Source: an uncultured Lachnospiraceae bacterium (GTDB taxonomy: Bacteria > Bacillota > Clostridia > Lachnospirales > Lachnospiraceae). From it: a stretch of 64,000 nt of DNA. The stretch spans positions 62,001-126,000 of the forward strand of contig CANQNN010000004.1 of the NCBI GenBank assembly GCA_947625205.1. Reading direction: 5' to 3'. Below the pieces are notes generated by a model that was not told the origin of the DNA, ran no database searches, and saw only the letters and a program-made list of their open reading frames with translations. This document shows, in pieces, positions 51,226 through 59,477 of this stretch. A program made the translations under genes and the position numbers. Position 1 is the stretch's first letter. Each line of letters begins with the position of its first letter.

Positions 51226-51964
51226 TTATACTATTTTTCTGACCGGTCTTAACACCTGATAACCAAGAACCTCAGGATAATGCCGCTGATAGTCCTGACA
51301 TTCGCCCTCGTTCCATTCAAAGCCAAGCGTTTTCGGATCAAAATTCCATGCCAACTCCTCAACACGTTTCATTACCTCAGCATTTTCTGTCAGATAATCG
51401 AATGGCTGATGACAGAATACAATGTAATAACTATCGGGAAATGTCCCTCGAAGTTCAAATCTTTCAGGTATCTCGCCATTGTAATCCAACTTTACACCCG
51501 CGCCAAAGAAATATTTCCGTTCTCCATTTTCATGTGTCCACCCTGACATATGGTTTTGAAATACTCATGCCTAATCCTCCATCATTTTTATTTAAGAAAG
51601 GTTCAAGAAGCATTTTCTTACAGGCAAGCGGAAGCGGTCTGGGCTTTTTTCGATATTCTGACGGTGCGCATCCGTAAGCATACTTAAAAGCCCGTGTAAA
51701 AGTTGACTGATCTGAAAATCCGTACTGCAAAGCAATATCAATGATAGAGATGTCGGTATCCCGTAAATCGACAACCGCCATTGCCAAGCGTCTGCGGAAC
51801 ACATACTCACGAATCGTCATGCCCGCAAGCCTATGGAATTGTTCTGAACAGTAACAAGGAGAATAACCAATATGCTTAGAAATTTCTGAAAGCGATGGCT
51901 TCTCACAGATATGATTTTCAATATACTCAATCAACTTTTGCGCTGCATAAATCCATTCCTGCAT
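51226..51964 (-). pseudogene. AraC-family regulator with effector-binding domain, broken by an internal deletion
   Basis: The upstream frame (51530-51964, from ATG 51964 with AAAGG 8 nt upstream) encodes an AraC DNA-binding domain: SLSEISKHIGYSPCYCSEQF, then DISIIDIALQYGFSDQSTF, ending GMSISKPYVRVDT then stop. The second frame (51226-51549) encodes the C-terminal part of a GyrI-like effector domain (ERKYFFGAGVKLDYNGEIPE, ELRGTFPDSYYIVF). The two overlap by 20 nt in different frames. In relatives the two parts are one protein of about 290 residues; the middle, about 90 residues, is missing. The DNA-binding half may still be made. Confidence 0.65.
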
Positions 51965-52082
51965 AGTCTCATCCTTTCTCCTTTCTTGAGGATAGAATAG
52001 CATACCACGATTCTATAAATCTTTGCGTGAGTTTGGAAGTTCATAGACGTTTCTGCCGGTTAGATTCGCTGCAACCAATAAT

Positions 52083-52580
52083 TTAATAACGATTCCATAT
52101 AATATATGCCACAAAGCAATTAAAAACAAAAAGTAATACGGATAAGCAACGAAGAGTACTTTTGCTTTTTAAATTTTTATTGACTAAAAACAAATCCCCG
52201 CAATTACCAAACGAACACACTAAAGCATACGAACTGTCTGTTAGCAAAAAAATCATCCCCAGTTCCCACAGAAAAAGTTTTAAATATCCAATATCCAGCC
52301 AAAAATATACTGCGCAAAATAGGTATGCCAGGATCGTTGTTCCAATAATACCTGCAAGATTTGTATATATCCATTCTTTGGGAATATCCTTATCTAACTC
52401 TAATATCTGTTCTTCATCGTCAAAAAATACTTTTGTGCCGCCATGAAATGTAAACCACTGGATCTTATTTAATGTCAACCCCATCTTTTTGCCAACAAAA
52501 ACATGAAGTAATTCATGCGAAATGTGTTGCAACAGACACCCAACTATAAAAAATAGAATTATTATAGCAGTTTTTTTCAT
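52083..52580 (-). CDS. membrane protein with HELLH motif (M50-like zinc protease candidate)
   Basis: A 165-residue membrane protein of about four helices. HISHELLHVFVGKKMG contains HELLH, the HEXXH zinc motif, within or next to the first helix, as in site-2 or M50-type proteases and related DUF3267-like proteins. Other metal ligands are not identified, so activity is a guess. The ATG at 52580 is preceded by GGGG 6 nt away. A+T rich. Confidence 0.5.
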   Translation of the reverse strand: MKKTAIIILFFIVGCLLQHISHELLHVFVGKKMGLTLNKIQWFTFHGGTKVFFDDEEQILELDKDIPKEWIYTNLAGIIGTTILAYLFCAVYFWLDIGYLKLFLWELGMIFLLTDSSYALVCSFGNCGDLFLVNKNLKSKSTLRCLSVLLFVFNCFVAYIIWNRY

Positions 52581-52634
52581 TTTCATCCCCAATAATCGTT
52601 GATTTGCAGTCCTCATTGTCTTTTCGACAAATAA

Positions 52635-53156
52635 TCATTTACTTTTCGATAAATACAATACAAGATCATCGTCATTGCAACAATCCGCATAGGGTTCACA
52701 GATTTTATCTTTATACCAGACGCCGCTCCCGTCCGGAATGTATCCTCGCTTGACATACATTCTCTGGGCACTTCCGTATCCGCTGTTCAGCCCCACTCCG
52801 AGGTATATCACGTCCGAATAAGAGAATGCGATCTGTTCCGCAACATCCATAAGCTTGTTGCCAATTCCTCTGCGTCTGTATTTCTCCAGAACGCCGAAGT
52901 CAACAATCTCCGCATAGCCCCGATTTGCGAACGCGCCACTCTGGGCATCGGGATAAACGTTAACATATCCGGCAACGCTGCCATTCCATTCGGCAACCAA
53001 TGCGATCGATTTGCCCTCAGCCTGGTGTCTCAGCCTCATTTCATATTTGTCTATTGTCGCATCCCAGCCCTGTGCGATTTCTTCATCTGTAATAATTTGG
53101 GCATCGCTTTGCTGCAAATCCCGAATTACTATTCCGTTTTTATCATAATAGACCAT
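52635..53156 (-). CDS. GNAT-family acetyltransferase
   Basis: A 173-residue enzyme. Strands AEIVDFGVLEKYRRRGIGNKLM carry the acetyl-CoA signature (R-x-x-G-I-G), with the N-terminal IRDLQQSDAQIITDEEI and C-terminal VKRGYIPDGSGVWYKD segments of the family. The substrate is unknown. AAGGAG precedes the ATG at 8 nt. Confidence 0.88.
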   Translation of the reverse strand: MVYYDKNGIVIRDLQQSDAQIITDEEIAQGWDATIDKYEMRLRHQAEGKSIALVAEWNGSVAGYVNVYPDAQSGAFANRGYAEIVDFGVLEKYRRRGIGNKLMDVAEQIAFSYSDVIYLGVGLNSGYGSAQRMYVKRGYIPDGSGVWYKDKICEPYADCCNDDDLVLYLSKSK

Positions 53157-53230
53157 TCCTATATCTCCTTGAAAACCGATTTTTCAAACAGTTGTCCACT
53201 CAACTTTTAACATTATACCACATCTCTAAT

Positions 53231-53316
53231 GCCAGCACCGCATATTATTCCGGGAGAATTGCGTAGCAACTGCATTGCTGTTCTCAATCATTTTTGCGAT
53301 ACTGGCGGTTTTTGAA
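53231..53316. repeat. palindromic intergenic repeat, copy B
   Basis: Outer arms GCCAGcaccGCA and TGCGatacTGGC (53231-53242 and 53305-53316) enclose a hairpin GAGAA...TTCTC with TAGCAA/TTGCTg. Its left end resembles copy A at 49380. No gene. Confidence 0.55.
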
Positions 53317-53319
53317 AAT

Positions 53320-53360
53320 AAAAAAGGTAGCTGATTGCCTGTTAAGACAATCGCTACCCA
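53320..53360 (-). terminator. terminator of the P-loop gene
   Basis: GGTAGC-GATTG pairs with CAATC-GCTACC; on the minus strand it is followed by TTTTTTATTTT, 80 nt after the stop at 53441. Confidence 0.75.
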
Positions 53361-53440
53361 AATGTAAACAATATTCAATTTTTATATTTTATTTCTTGCG
53401 ATAAATCAGGGGCGAGTTCTTTAAGCAGATTACTTAACAA

Positions 53441-54085
53441 TTACTCCATACCAAAATGTTTGGCAACAAGTTCAATTGTTTCCTCAACACTTCTATTTGC
53501 ATCTCGCTCCAGCCAAAAGCAACCGCTTTCCTTAATTGCCTGATAATGTTTAGCATTTAAACTTTTTAATGTCTCACTACATGTTGCCTTTGCCCTTTCA
53601 ACATCAGTTGCACTATGTATGAAAGCATTAAAACCCTGATGGTCCGGTCTGTTACAATAATCATTGACCAGGTCTTCCGGCTCTTTGATCATAAATACTA
53701 TTCTGTCCGAGGAAGTAAGCAATTCTGCCTCTGAAAGTGTAAGATGGCAGTCACAAATAACTGATTCATTTTGTGATAATCTAATTAAGTCCATTATTAC
53801 AAATTCAAGGTCTTCCCTCGTATTGCCTATCAGCCATTCTCTATATTCTTCTACCGTTCTGCCAAAAAATTCATCTGCATCCTTAAACGACTTATTCATA
53901 GATGGCTGATATTTCACATCAGACATTCGTTGATGAACAGGAAACATCTCATCGATATCGTAAACAGGGATATGATATTTCTCTCCTAACCCTCTTGAAA
54001 CCGTTGTCTTTCCCCCGCAAGGTGTTCCTGCAACAAAATATACATTTTTTAAATATTCTCTAATAACATTATCTTGAAACTTCAT
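53441..54085 (-). CDS. P-loop kinase-like protein
   Basis: A 214-residue protein. AGTPCGGKTTVSRGLGEKY is a Walker A (P-loop) motif of the shikimate-kinase/AAA_33 type; an Asp-rich YDIDEMF follows. No substrate-specific motif is recognised, so nucleotide, sugar or antibiotic phosphorylation are all possible. AGGAG lies 7 nt before the ATG at 54085; the frame is open to 54124. Confidence 0.75.
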   Translation of the reverse strand: MKFQDNVIREYLKNVYFVAGTPCGGKTTVSRGLGEKYHIPVYDIDEMFPVHQRMSDVKYQPSMNKSFKDADEFFGRTVEEYREWLIGNTREDLEFVIMDLIRLSQNESVICDCHLTLSEAELLTSSDRIVFMIKEPEDLVNDYCNRPDHQGFNAFIHSATDVERAKATCSETLKSLNAKHYQAIKESGCFWLERDANRSVEETIELVAKHFGME

Positions 54086-54149
54086 AGGTTTTCTCCTGAT
54101 TAAATAGTTTTGTCTGCAATTCATTTCTTAAGAACTGAAATTCTTTTTA

Positions 54150-54974
54150 TTACTTCATCAAGCCCTTTTTCTTGGCATAATCACAAATAAAAGAAACAAA
54201 TGCAAATAGCAACAATATAAAGATAGACAGCATATCCCATACGTCAAAAACTGGCTCCTCTATCATTTTGGATAGCATTACATTGACAATGATCACGAAT
54301 GGGATAGCTAACAAGAAAGTTGTTCCTAAAGCAATTAACTTCCTTGTTTTTCCAATGTAGTTAAAAGTCGCAGCTATTATCCATAAGAAAACGATCGAAG
54401 TTACCGCCACTACTGCACCAACTGAAAATACTTCTTTCACTTTTATTAAATTGTCTAACACAAACAAATAGGGAATGATAAAAACGCTTAATGATATTAA
54501 ACTTACAACAACCCCTCTTTTCCCCAATATAATACTTGGAAAAGATATAACCCATGCAAAAACAATGGAACAGACCGGGATCAGTGACCATGTCAAATTA
54601 CCGGATATTGCAATATTGCAAATGAGACATACCATAATCCCTATCAAAAGTGTTACTGAAAACAAAATTGAAATGATCACATTCTTTGTCATGTTATTTT
54701 CATCTTTTCTTTTCAAAGCGATCAAATTTTCATCCGCCCTTTTTTCAAAACTTTCCATGTCAATTTCCTCTCCGCTTAACAACTCGTTTACTGTGATTCC
54801 CAATATTTCACAAAGCTCTAACATTATAGATGAATCGGGCATACTTTTACCTGTTTCCCATTTAGATACTGCCCTGTCTATAATGTTCAATTTTTCTGCC
54901 AACTGCGCTTGCGTTAGTTTTTTCTCTTTACGGCATCTGGCAATGAATTTTCCAATTTCTGTCTGATTCATCAT
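54150..54974 (-). CDS. XRE-type regulator with C-terminal membrane domain
   Basis: A 274-residue protein. Residues about 8-63 (KFIARCRKEKKLTQAQLAEK, NIIDRAVSKWETGKSMPDSS) are the Cro/C1 helix-turn-helix; the C-terminal 180 residues have about six membrane helices. Membrane-bound one-component regulators of this type are common in Clostridia, and some respond to cell-envelope stress. AAAGGAG precedes the two ATG codons. The target is unknown. Confidence 0.85.
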   Translation of the reverse strand: MMNQTEIGKFIARCRKEKKLTQAQLAEKLNIIDRAVSKWETGKSMPDSSIMLELCEILGITVNELLSGEEIDMESFEKRADENLIALKRKDENNMTKNVIISILFSVTLLIGIMVCLICNIAISGNLTWSLIPVCSIVFAWVISFPSIILGKRGVVVSLISLSVFIIPYLFVLDNLIKVKEVFSVGAVVAVTSIVFLWIIAATFNYIGKTRKLIALGTTFLLAIPFVIIVNVMLSKMIEEPVFDVWDMLSIFILLLFAFVSFICDYAKKKGLMK

Positions 54975-55026
54975 TTTTTCTCCTTTCGCCTTAAACGATA
55001 CGCCTAACTATATGTTTTTCACACGA

Positions 55027-55061
55027 ACCAATGGTTGGATCGGGGAGATTCAACCACTGGT
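55027..55061. repeat. imperfect inverted repeat upstream of the XRE gene
   Basis: CCAATGGTTG and CAACCACTGG (one mismatch) around a 13-nt spacer, in the gap before the 54.1-55.0 kb gene. It could be an operator; nothing shows it is. Confidence 0.35.
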
Positions 55062-55224
55062 TGGGAAATTTTTTGTTGTAAAAGGAATGAGGGAGATTGG
55101 TTGAACAAACGGGAAGTTACAGCCATTGTATAAAAGTCGTCTTATCTTTCGTGCTGAGCGATTTCTTTTGCAAAATTGCGATTTGTTTCACTAACAGAAT
55201 CCCATATACCGATGCCTTCCTTCC

Positions 55225-56739
55225 CTAGCATAACGGCGCGAAGATCCTGAGCACCCCGTCCATGACCCATTTTCTGAATCCCGATCCGATGTTATCGGTC
55301 GTCCGTTCCCTGCACTTTTCCAGTGTCCGCTCATAATCCGCCTTCAGAACACCTAGCAGAGAAGCGCGGTAGAAAACAGAATTGTTCTCGAAATGCAGAA
55401 AAAGACTGCGGTAGTCCAGATTGACCGTTCCGACCGTGCCGACTATATCGTCCACGATGCAGCCTTTGGCATGAACGAACCCCGGTTCGTACTCGTAGAT
55501 CTTCACGCCGGCCTCCAGCAGCTCCGGATAGAAGCTGTGCGACATCCGGTACACCAGCTTCTTGTCGGGAACGCCCGGCATGATGATGCGCACATCGACG
55601 CCCCGCCTTGCGGCGCGGACAAAGGCTTCCATCAGCGCGTCGCCGGGCATCAGATAAGGCGTATAAAACCATGCATAATCCTGCGCCTGCGACAGCAGTT
55701 CGATGTAGAGTTCATTGCTGACCGCATCCTGGCGAAGCGGTGAGTCATAATAGCTTAAGACATAACCGTCTGTCCTTTCTTTTTCCTCTGTCGCAGCAGG
55801 CGCTTGCAGGTATTCGTCCGGAATGCGCTCTCCGGTAAATGCGTTCCAGAACTGCGCAAACATTCTGGTAAAATTCAGCACCGCCTCCCCTGTCAGCCGG
55901 AAGCCGATGTCCTTCCAGTGCCCGTATTTTTCAACATGATTGATGTATTCGTCAGCCAGATTCACCCCGCCGCTGAAGGCTGTCTTCCCATCGATAATAA
56001 GCATCTTCCTGTGATCCCTGCAGTTAAGCGTTCCTTTGATGATAACAAGCGGGTTGAACGCCTCGCACCGGATACCTTTGCGCCGAAGCTCTCTCGCCGC
56101 CTCTTTGGTATAGGTGGAAATACTTCCCAGATCATCGTACAGCACCCGCACATCGATGCCTGAAGCCGCCTTGTCCGCCAGGATCTCTACCATAGAATCC
56201 CACAGATAACCGTTTTCAATGATAAAATACTCCACAAATATGAACTTCTCCGCTTTTCTGAGTTCCGCAAGCATCACCGGAAACATATCGTCTCCCAGCG
56301 GATAATAGTCCGCTCTGCGGTTGACATGCAGCATCGATCCGGTTCTCTCCTGCACCAGCCGAAGCGTCTGCGAGAAGCGCCTGTTTTCCGAAGCGATCTC
56401 CTCATAGAGAGGGTCCGTATCGCACACATCGGGCGGCAGCGGCTCTACATCAGCCAGCTTCTTTTGCAGCGGCTTCGTTGTCCGCTTATTGCCAAAGAGC
56501 AGATAAAGCAGTGCGCCCGCCAGAGGAAATGTCAGGATCACAAGCAGCCACAATATCTTATAAGTGCTTTCCTCCCGCTTGGTGATCAGATACAGCACGA
56601 ACAGGCACGCCAGGATCGAGAGAGCAAGATCGATCACCGCCGTCCACGGCGCCAGCCATTTAAACAGAACATACAGCCACACAAGCTGCAGCAGGACGGC
56701 AGGTAGTACCGTCACAACACGTCGTATAATCTTATTCAT
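55225..56739 (-). CDS. cls: cardiolipin synthase
   Basis: A 504-residue membrane protein. Two N-terminal helices (about 5-50) are followed by two phospholipase D motifs: HRKMLIIDGKTAFSGG and HAKGCIVDDIVGTVGT, each with the H-x-K-x4-D residues. It condenses two phosphatidylglycerol molecules into cardiolipin. The ATG at 56739 has GGAGG 7 nt upstream; the frame is open to 56871. It is the last gene of the ABC operon, 38 nt after the permease. Confidence 0.95.
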   Translation of the reverse strand: MNKIIRRVVTVLPAVLLQLVWLYVLFKWLAPWTAVIDLALSILACLFVLYLITKREESTYKILWLLVILTFPLAGALLYLLFGNKRTTKPLQKKLADVEPLPPDVCDTDPLYEEIASENRRFSQTLRLVQERTGSMLHVNRRADYYPLGDDMFPVMLAELRKAEKFIFVEYFIIENGYLWDSMVEILADKAASGIDVRVLYDDLGSISTYTKEAARELRRKGIRCEAFNPLVIIKGTLNCRDHRKMLIIDGKTAFSGGVNLADEYINHVEKYGHWKDIGFRLTGEAVLNFTRMFAQFWNAFTGERIPDEYLQAPAATEEKERTDGYVLSYYDSPLRQDAVSNELYIELLSQAQDYAWFYTPYLMPGDALMEAFVRAARRGVDVRIIMPGVPDKKLVYRMSHSFYPELLEAGVKIYEYEPGFVHAKGCIVDDIVGTVGTVNLDYRSLFLHFENNSVFYRASLLGVLKADYERTLEKCRERTTDNIGSGFRKWVMDGVLRIFAPLC

Positions 56740-56777
56740 AAGAAATCCTCCGTTTCTTGTTCTTTTCCCTTCGTCCG

Positions 56778-57827
56778 CTACATCCGCAGATAGTACGTCA
56801 CGGGAAACAGCCTCTCCAGTACAGCAAAAACCGGCACATACGCGCCCAGCCTGACAAACACCGGCGCACACACCAGACTGGCAAGGGAGAATAACGGGAT
56901 CGCCGCTGCGATCGTCTCTCGCCGCCGCAGGAGCATCCGCAGGACCAGACAGTACAGCACCACGATACCCTGATAGACGATCAGCCGTCCCGCCTCAGCC
57001 AGCCACATCCCGGCGCTCCATACGCCAATGGCTGCACCTCCGCCTGCCTGTCCAACCGCAGCGCGCACAACATCCGACAGCCACATACAGATCAACGCCG
57101 CCAGAGACAGGAAAACCGTCGGCAGCCATATATCGACTATACAAGTCAATGAACGGGGCGCCAGGCGCAGGAATCTTTTTTCCCTTATATCTGTGTCGTA
57201 TTCCAGCAGCCCGCACATGCCGCCAATGAAAATAACGACCGCAAGCACGCCTTTCAGGGGAAAAGTTTCCTGTCCGGCGGGCACACCGTTTTCGCCGGCA
57301 CGCGGCGCGTCCTCATCATAGTACAGATAGCGGAACCCAAAGGTACTGCCGTCCGTCAGGTGTTTTTCATACGCTTCCCCGGCATACTCTGCCGCCCCAT
57401 CCGAGTACCGCTCCATATACTCTCCGTAGCGCTGCTCCGAATACAGCCGGAAGATAACACCCGCGATGCGTTCCTCCGCCATGCCGGCAATGCTGCTGTC
57501 CGCCGTCTCATAGACGGTAACGCTCTTTTGCCAGTCACCCGTCATCACCCGTTCCTCAATGTCCGCCGATATGACAAACCCGCAGTCCGCCTCCCCTGTC
57601 AGAACAAGTCTCTGCACCGCGGCAGCATTGTTGCAGAACACATAGACAAGCACGCTGTCCGCCTCTCCAGCCCGCAGATCGTCCGCAACCGGCGCCGCCC
57701 AGGGACCTTCTTCCACACAGACCGCCACCGCAGCGCCGCTCATCTCTTTATGTCCGGCAGCGCTGACCGCACATCCAAGGACGGGAAGCAGTATGAGCAG
57801 CAGAACATAGACCGGCTGCCTCCACAA
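56778..57827 (-). CDS. ABC-2 type permease (second), start possibly disrupted at an A7 tract
   Basis: A 349-residue frame from TTG 57827. The first helix (YVLLLILLPVLGCAVSA) is followed by a large extracytoplasmic domain (about 30-185) and five helices, the layout of ABC-2 permeases. The frame remains open upstream to 57935 without ATG, GTG or TTG, and encodes a natural-looking basic amphipathic N terminus (PKWKQYSVWLQLLIRRLW). The neighbouring frame starts at TTG 57937 and would join it if the A7 run at 57889-57895 were A8. So a frameshift or slippage is likely. Function: export with the ATPase at 61.1 kb. Confidence 0.7.
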   Translation of the reverse strand: MWRQPVYVLLLILLPVLGCAVSAAGHKEMSGAAVAVCVEEGPWAAPVADDLRAGEADSVLVYVFCNNAAAVQRLVLTGEADCGFVISADIEERVMTGDWQKSVTVYETADSSIAGMAEERIAGVIFRLYSEQRYGEYMERYSDGAAEYAGEAYEKHLTDGSTFGFRYLYYDEDAPRAGENGVPAGQETFPLKGVLAVVIFIGGMCGLLEYDTDIREKRFLRLAPRSLTCIVDIWLPTVFLSLAALICMWLSDVVRAAVGQAGGGAAIGVWSAGMWLAEAGRLIVYQGIVVLYCLVLRMLLRRRETIAAAIPLFSLASLVCAPVFVRLGAYVPVFAVLERLFPVTYYLRM

Positions 57828-57956
57828 CCGCCTGATGAGAAGCTGCAGCCAGACGCTATACTGTTTCCACTTTGGAATCCTTCTCCCGTTTTTTTGACGA
57901 TTCTCCGTACCCTTCCCGTCCTTTCCTCTGTCAACACGTTATTCTGCAGCTTTCAG

Positions 57957-59228
57957 TCAATCCGCGCCATCGCGGCGCCTGTCCCTGAAATACTCCAGCG
58001 CACAGGCTGTAGCGTAAAACGTTGCCGTACACAGACACAGCCGCACGACGCAGCTTCCCATCCCGTTTCCATCCCCTGTCAACAGACTACCGCACACACG
58101 CATCAGCCAGGCGGTCGGCAGCGCATCCCCTATCGTGCGAAACGGCACAGGGAGCAGCGCAGAGGGCACAAAGCCTCCTGACAGATACACGGCAGTCACA
58201 GAGAACAGGAATATGAGCAAAATACCGCCCGTCCTGTTCTGTGACACGCTGTAGGCCAGCGTATGAAAAGCGCTGGCTGCCGCCAGCACCGCCAAAAGCA
58301 TCCCGGCACGGATACCCGCCGCCAAAGCACGGTGTCTGCCGCCTGTCAGCAGCTCCGACAGCCGTTGTGCAGCCTCCGGCGCGCACAGCCGAAGCCCCCA
58401 CAGGAGCAGGCAGATGACACCCGCAAGGCACAGCAGATACAGCAAACCGCACAACCATCTGCATATGTTCTGCCACGGCTCTCCGATGCCCGCACGCGCA
58501 AGCTGCTTCCGGAGCGCCGCCCGCCCGGGCTGCATGACGGGATAGGCCGCCATACCCGCAAGAAGCAGAAACAGGACGATGCCGGACGATACGTAATGCT
58601 GCACCACGCTCAGCCGCCCGGTCGGGGAAACTGTCTCCTCATCGTAGATCGACAGCCGGTCCAGCGCAAACGCAAGATTATAGCTGTCGATCTCCGCTTC
58701 CATAACGGACAACTCGTCCGTAAGCCCAAACTCAACTGCCGTATCCGCAGCGCCATATATCTGTGCCTGCGCTACGCGCAGAAACCCCGCGCCTGATTCC
58801 GTCAGCTCGCGGAACAGCATTGCTTCCAGCTGTGCATTCTTCGGAAATATAATATCCACAGAAGGATTCCGGCCATCCATAACGCCCTCCACAAGCTGCT
58901 CAGGCATTACCACAAGAGCTACGATGTCTCCCTGCTCAAGCATCCGCCTTCCCTCTGTCTCAGACACTTGTACAAAACGGCAAAGCTCTGAGACACTCTC
59001 CATATTCTCCACGTACCCCAGCGCCAGCCGCGTCATGACATTATCTTCCTGCACGACAACACCGATATCCGCACCGACTGCGAGCGGATCTTTTTGCATA
59101 CCCTTAACACCGCAAAAAGCAATCATGCCTATGATGACCATAAGCAGGATTGCCTGTAACAGCATACGCGGAAATATGCCTGCTGTCTTTTTCAGTTCCA
59201 GACACAGATACCGTAACCTCCGCCGCAT
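57957..59228 (-). CDS. ABC-2 type permease (first)
   Basis: A 423-residue membrane protein: an N-terminal helix (AILLMVIIGMIAFCGV), an extracytoplasmic domain (about 50-200), then five or six helices. The same architecture as the next gene, so both probably form the pore. The ATG lies 5 nt after the stop of the small Cys-rich gene; GGAAGCG precedes it. Substrate unknown. Confidence 0.8.
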   Translation of the reverse strand: MRRRLRYLCLELKKTAGIFPRMLLQAILLMVIIGMIAFCGVKGMQKDPLAVGADIGVVVQEDNVMTRLALGYVENMESVSELCRFVQVSETEGRRMLEQGDIVALVVMPEQLVEGVMDGRNPSVDIIFPKNAQLEAMLFRELTESGAGFLRVAQAQIYGAADTAVEFGLTDELSVMEAEIDSYNLAFALDRLSIYDEETVSPTGRLSVVQHYVSSGIVLFLLLAGMAAYPVMQPGRAALRKQLARAGIGEPWQNICRWLCGLLYLLCLAGVICLLLWGLRLCAPEAAQRLSELLTGGRHRALAAGIRAGMLLAVLAAASAFHTLAYSVSQNRTGGILLIFLFSVTAVYLSGGFVPSALLPVPFRTIGDALPTAWLMRVCGSLLTGDGNGMGSCVVRLCLCTATFYATACALEYFRDRRRDGAD

Positions 59229-59232
59229 ACGC

Positions 59233-59463
59233 TTACGCTTCCCGGTCGGGTCTACCCGCGCTGATATCGGTGTACATGTCTAACAGGCCCACCGTTTCCG
59301 AGGCGGGTCTGCCGTACATATTACAACACTGGTGAGATACCCGTTTGCCCTCCTCTTCCCGGTCGTCGCACAGTACGCTCATCCGGCATACCCCCTGTGC
59401 CGACTCGGTATCCAGATGCCTCATGATGTCCTCGATCATATTGTCATGCCCTGTACCGTTCAT
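59233..59463 (-). CDS. small Cys-rich protein in the ABC operon
   Basis: A 76-residue protein with ATG 59463 (AAAGGAG 9 nt upstream). Centre: GVCRMSVLCDDREEEGKRVS then HQCCNMYGRPASE. The CX5C...HXCC pattern could bind metal or form disulfides. No signal peptide or leader double-glycine is seen. It lies between a membrane-anchored protein and the first permease, so it is probably part of the same system. I do not recognise the family. Confidence 0.6.
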   Translation of the reverse strand: MNGTGHDNMIEDIMRHLDTESAQGVCRMSVLCDDREEEGKRVSHQCCNMYGRPASETVGLLDMYTDISAGRPDREA

Positions 59464-59477
59464 CGAAAAACGCTCCT

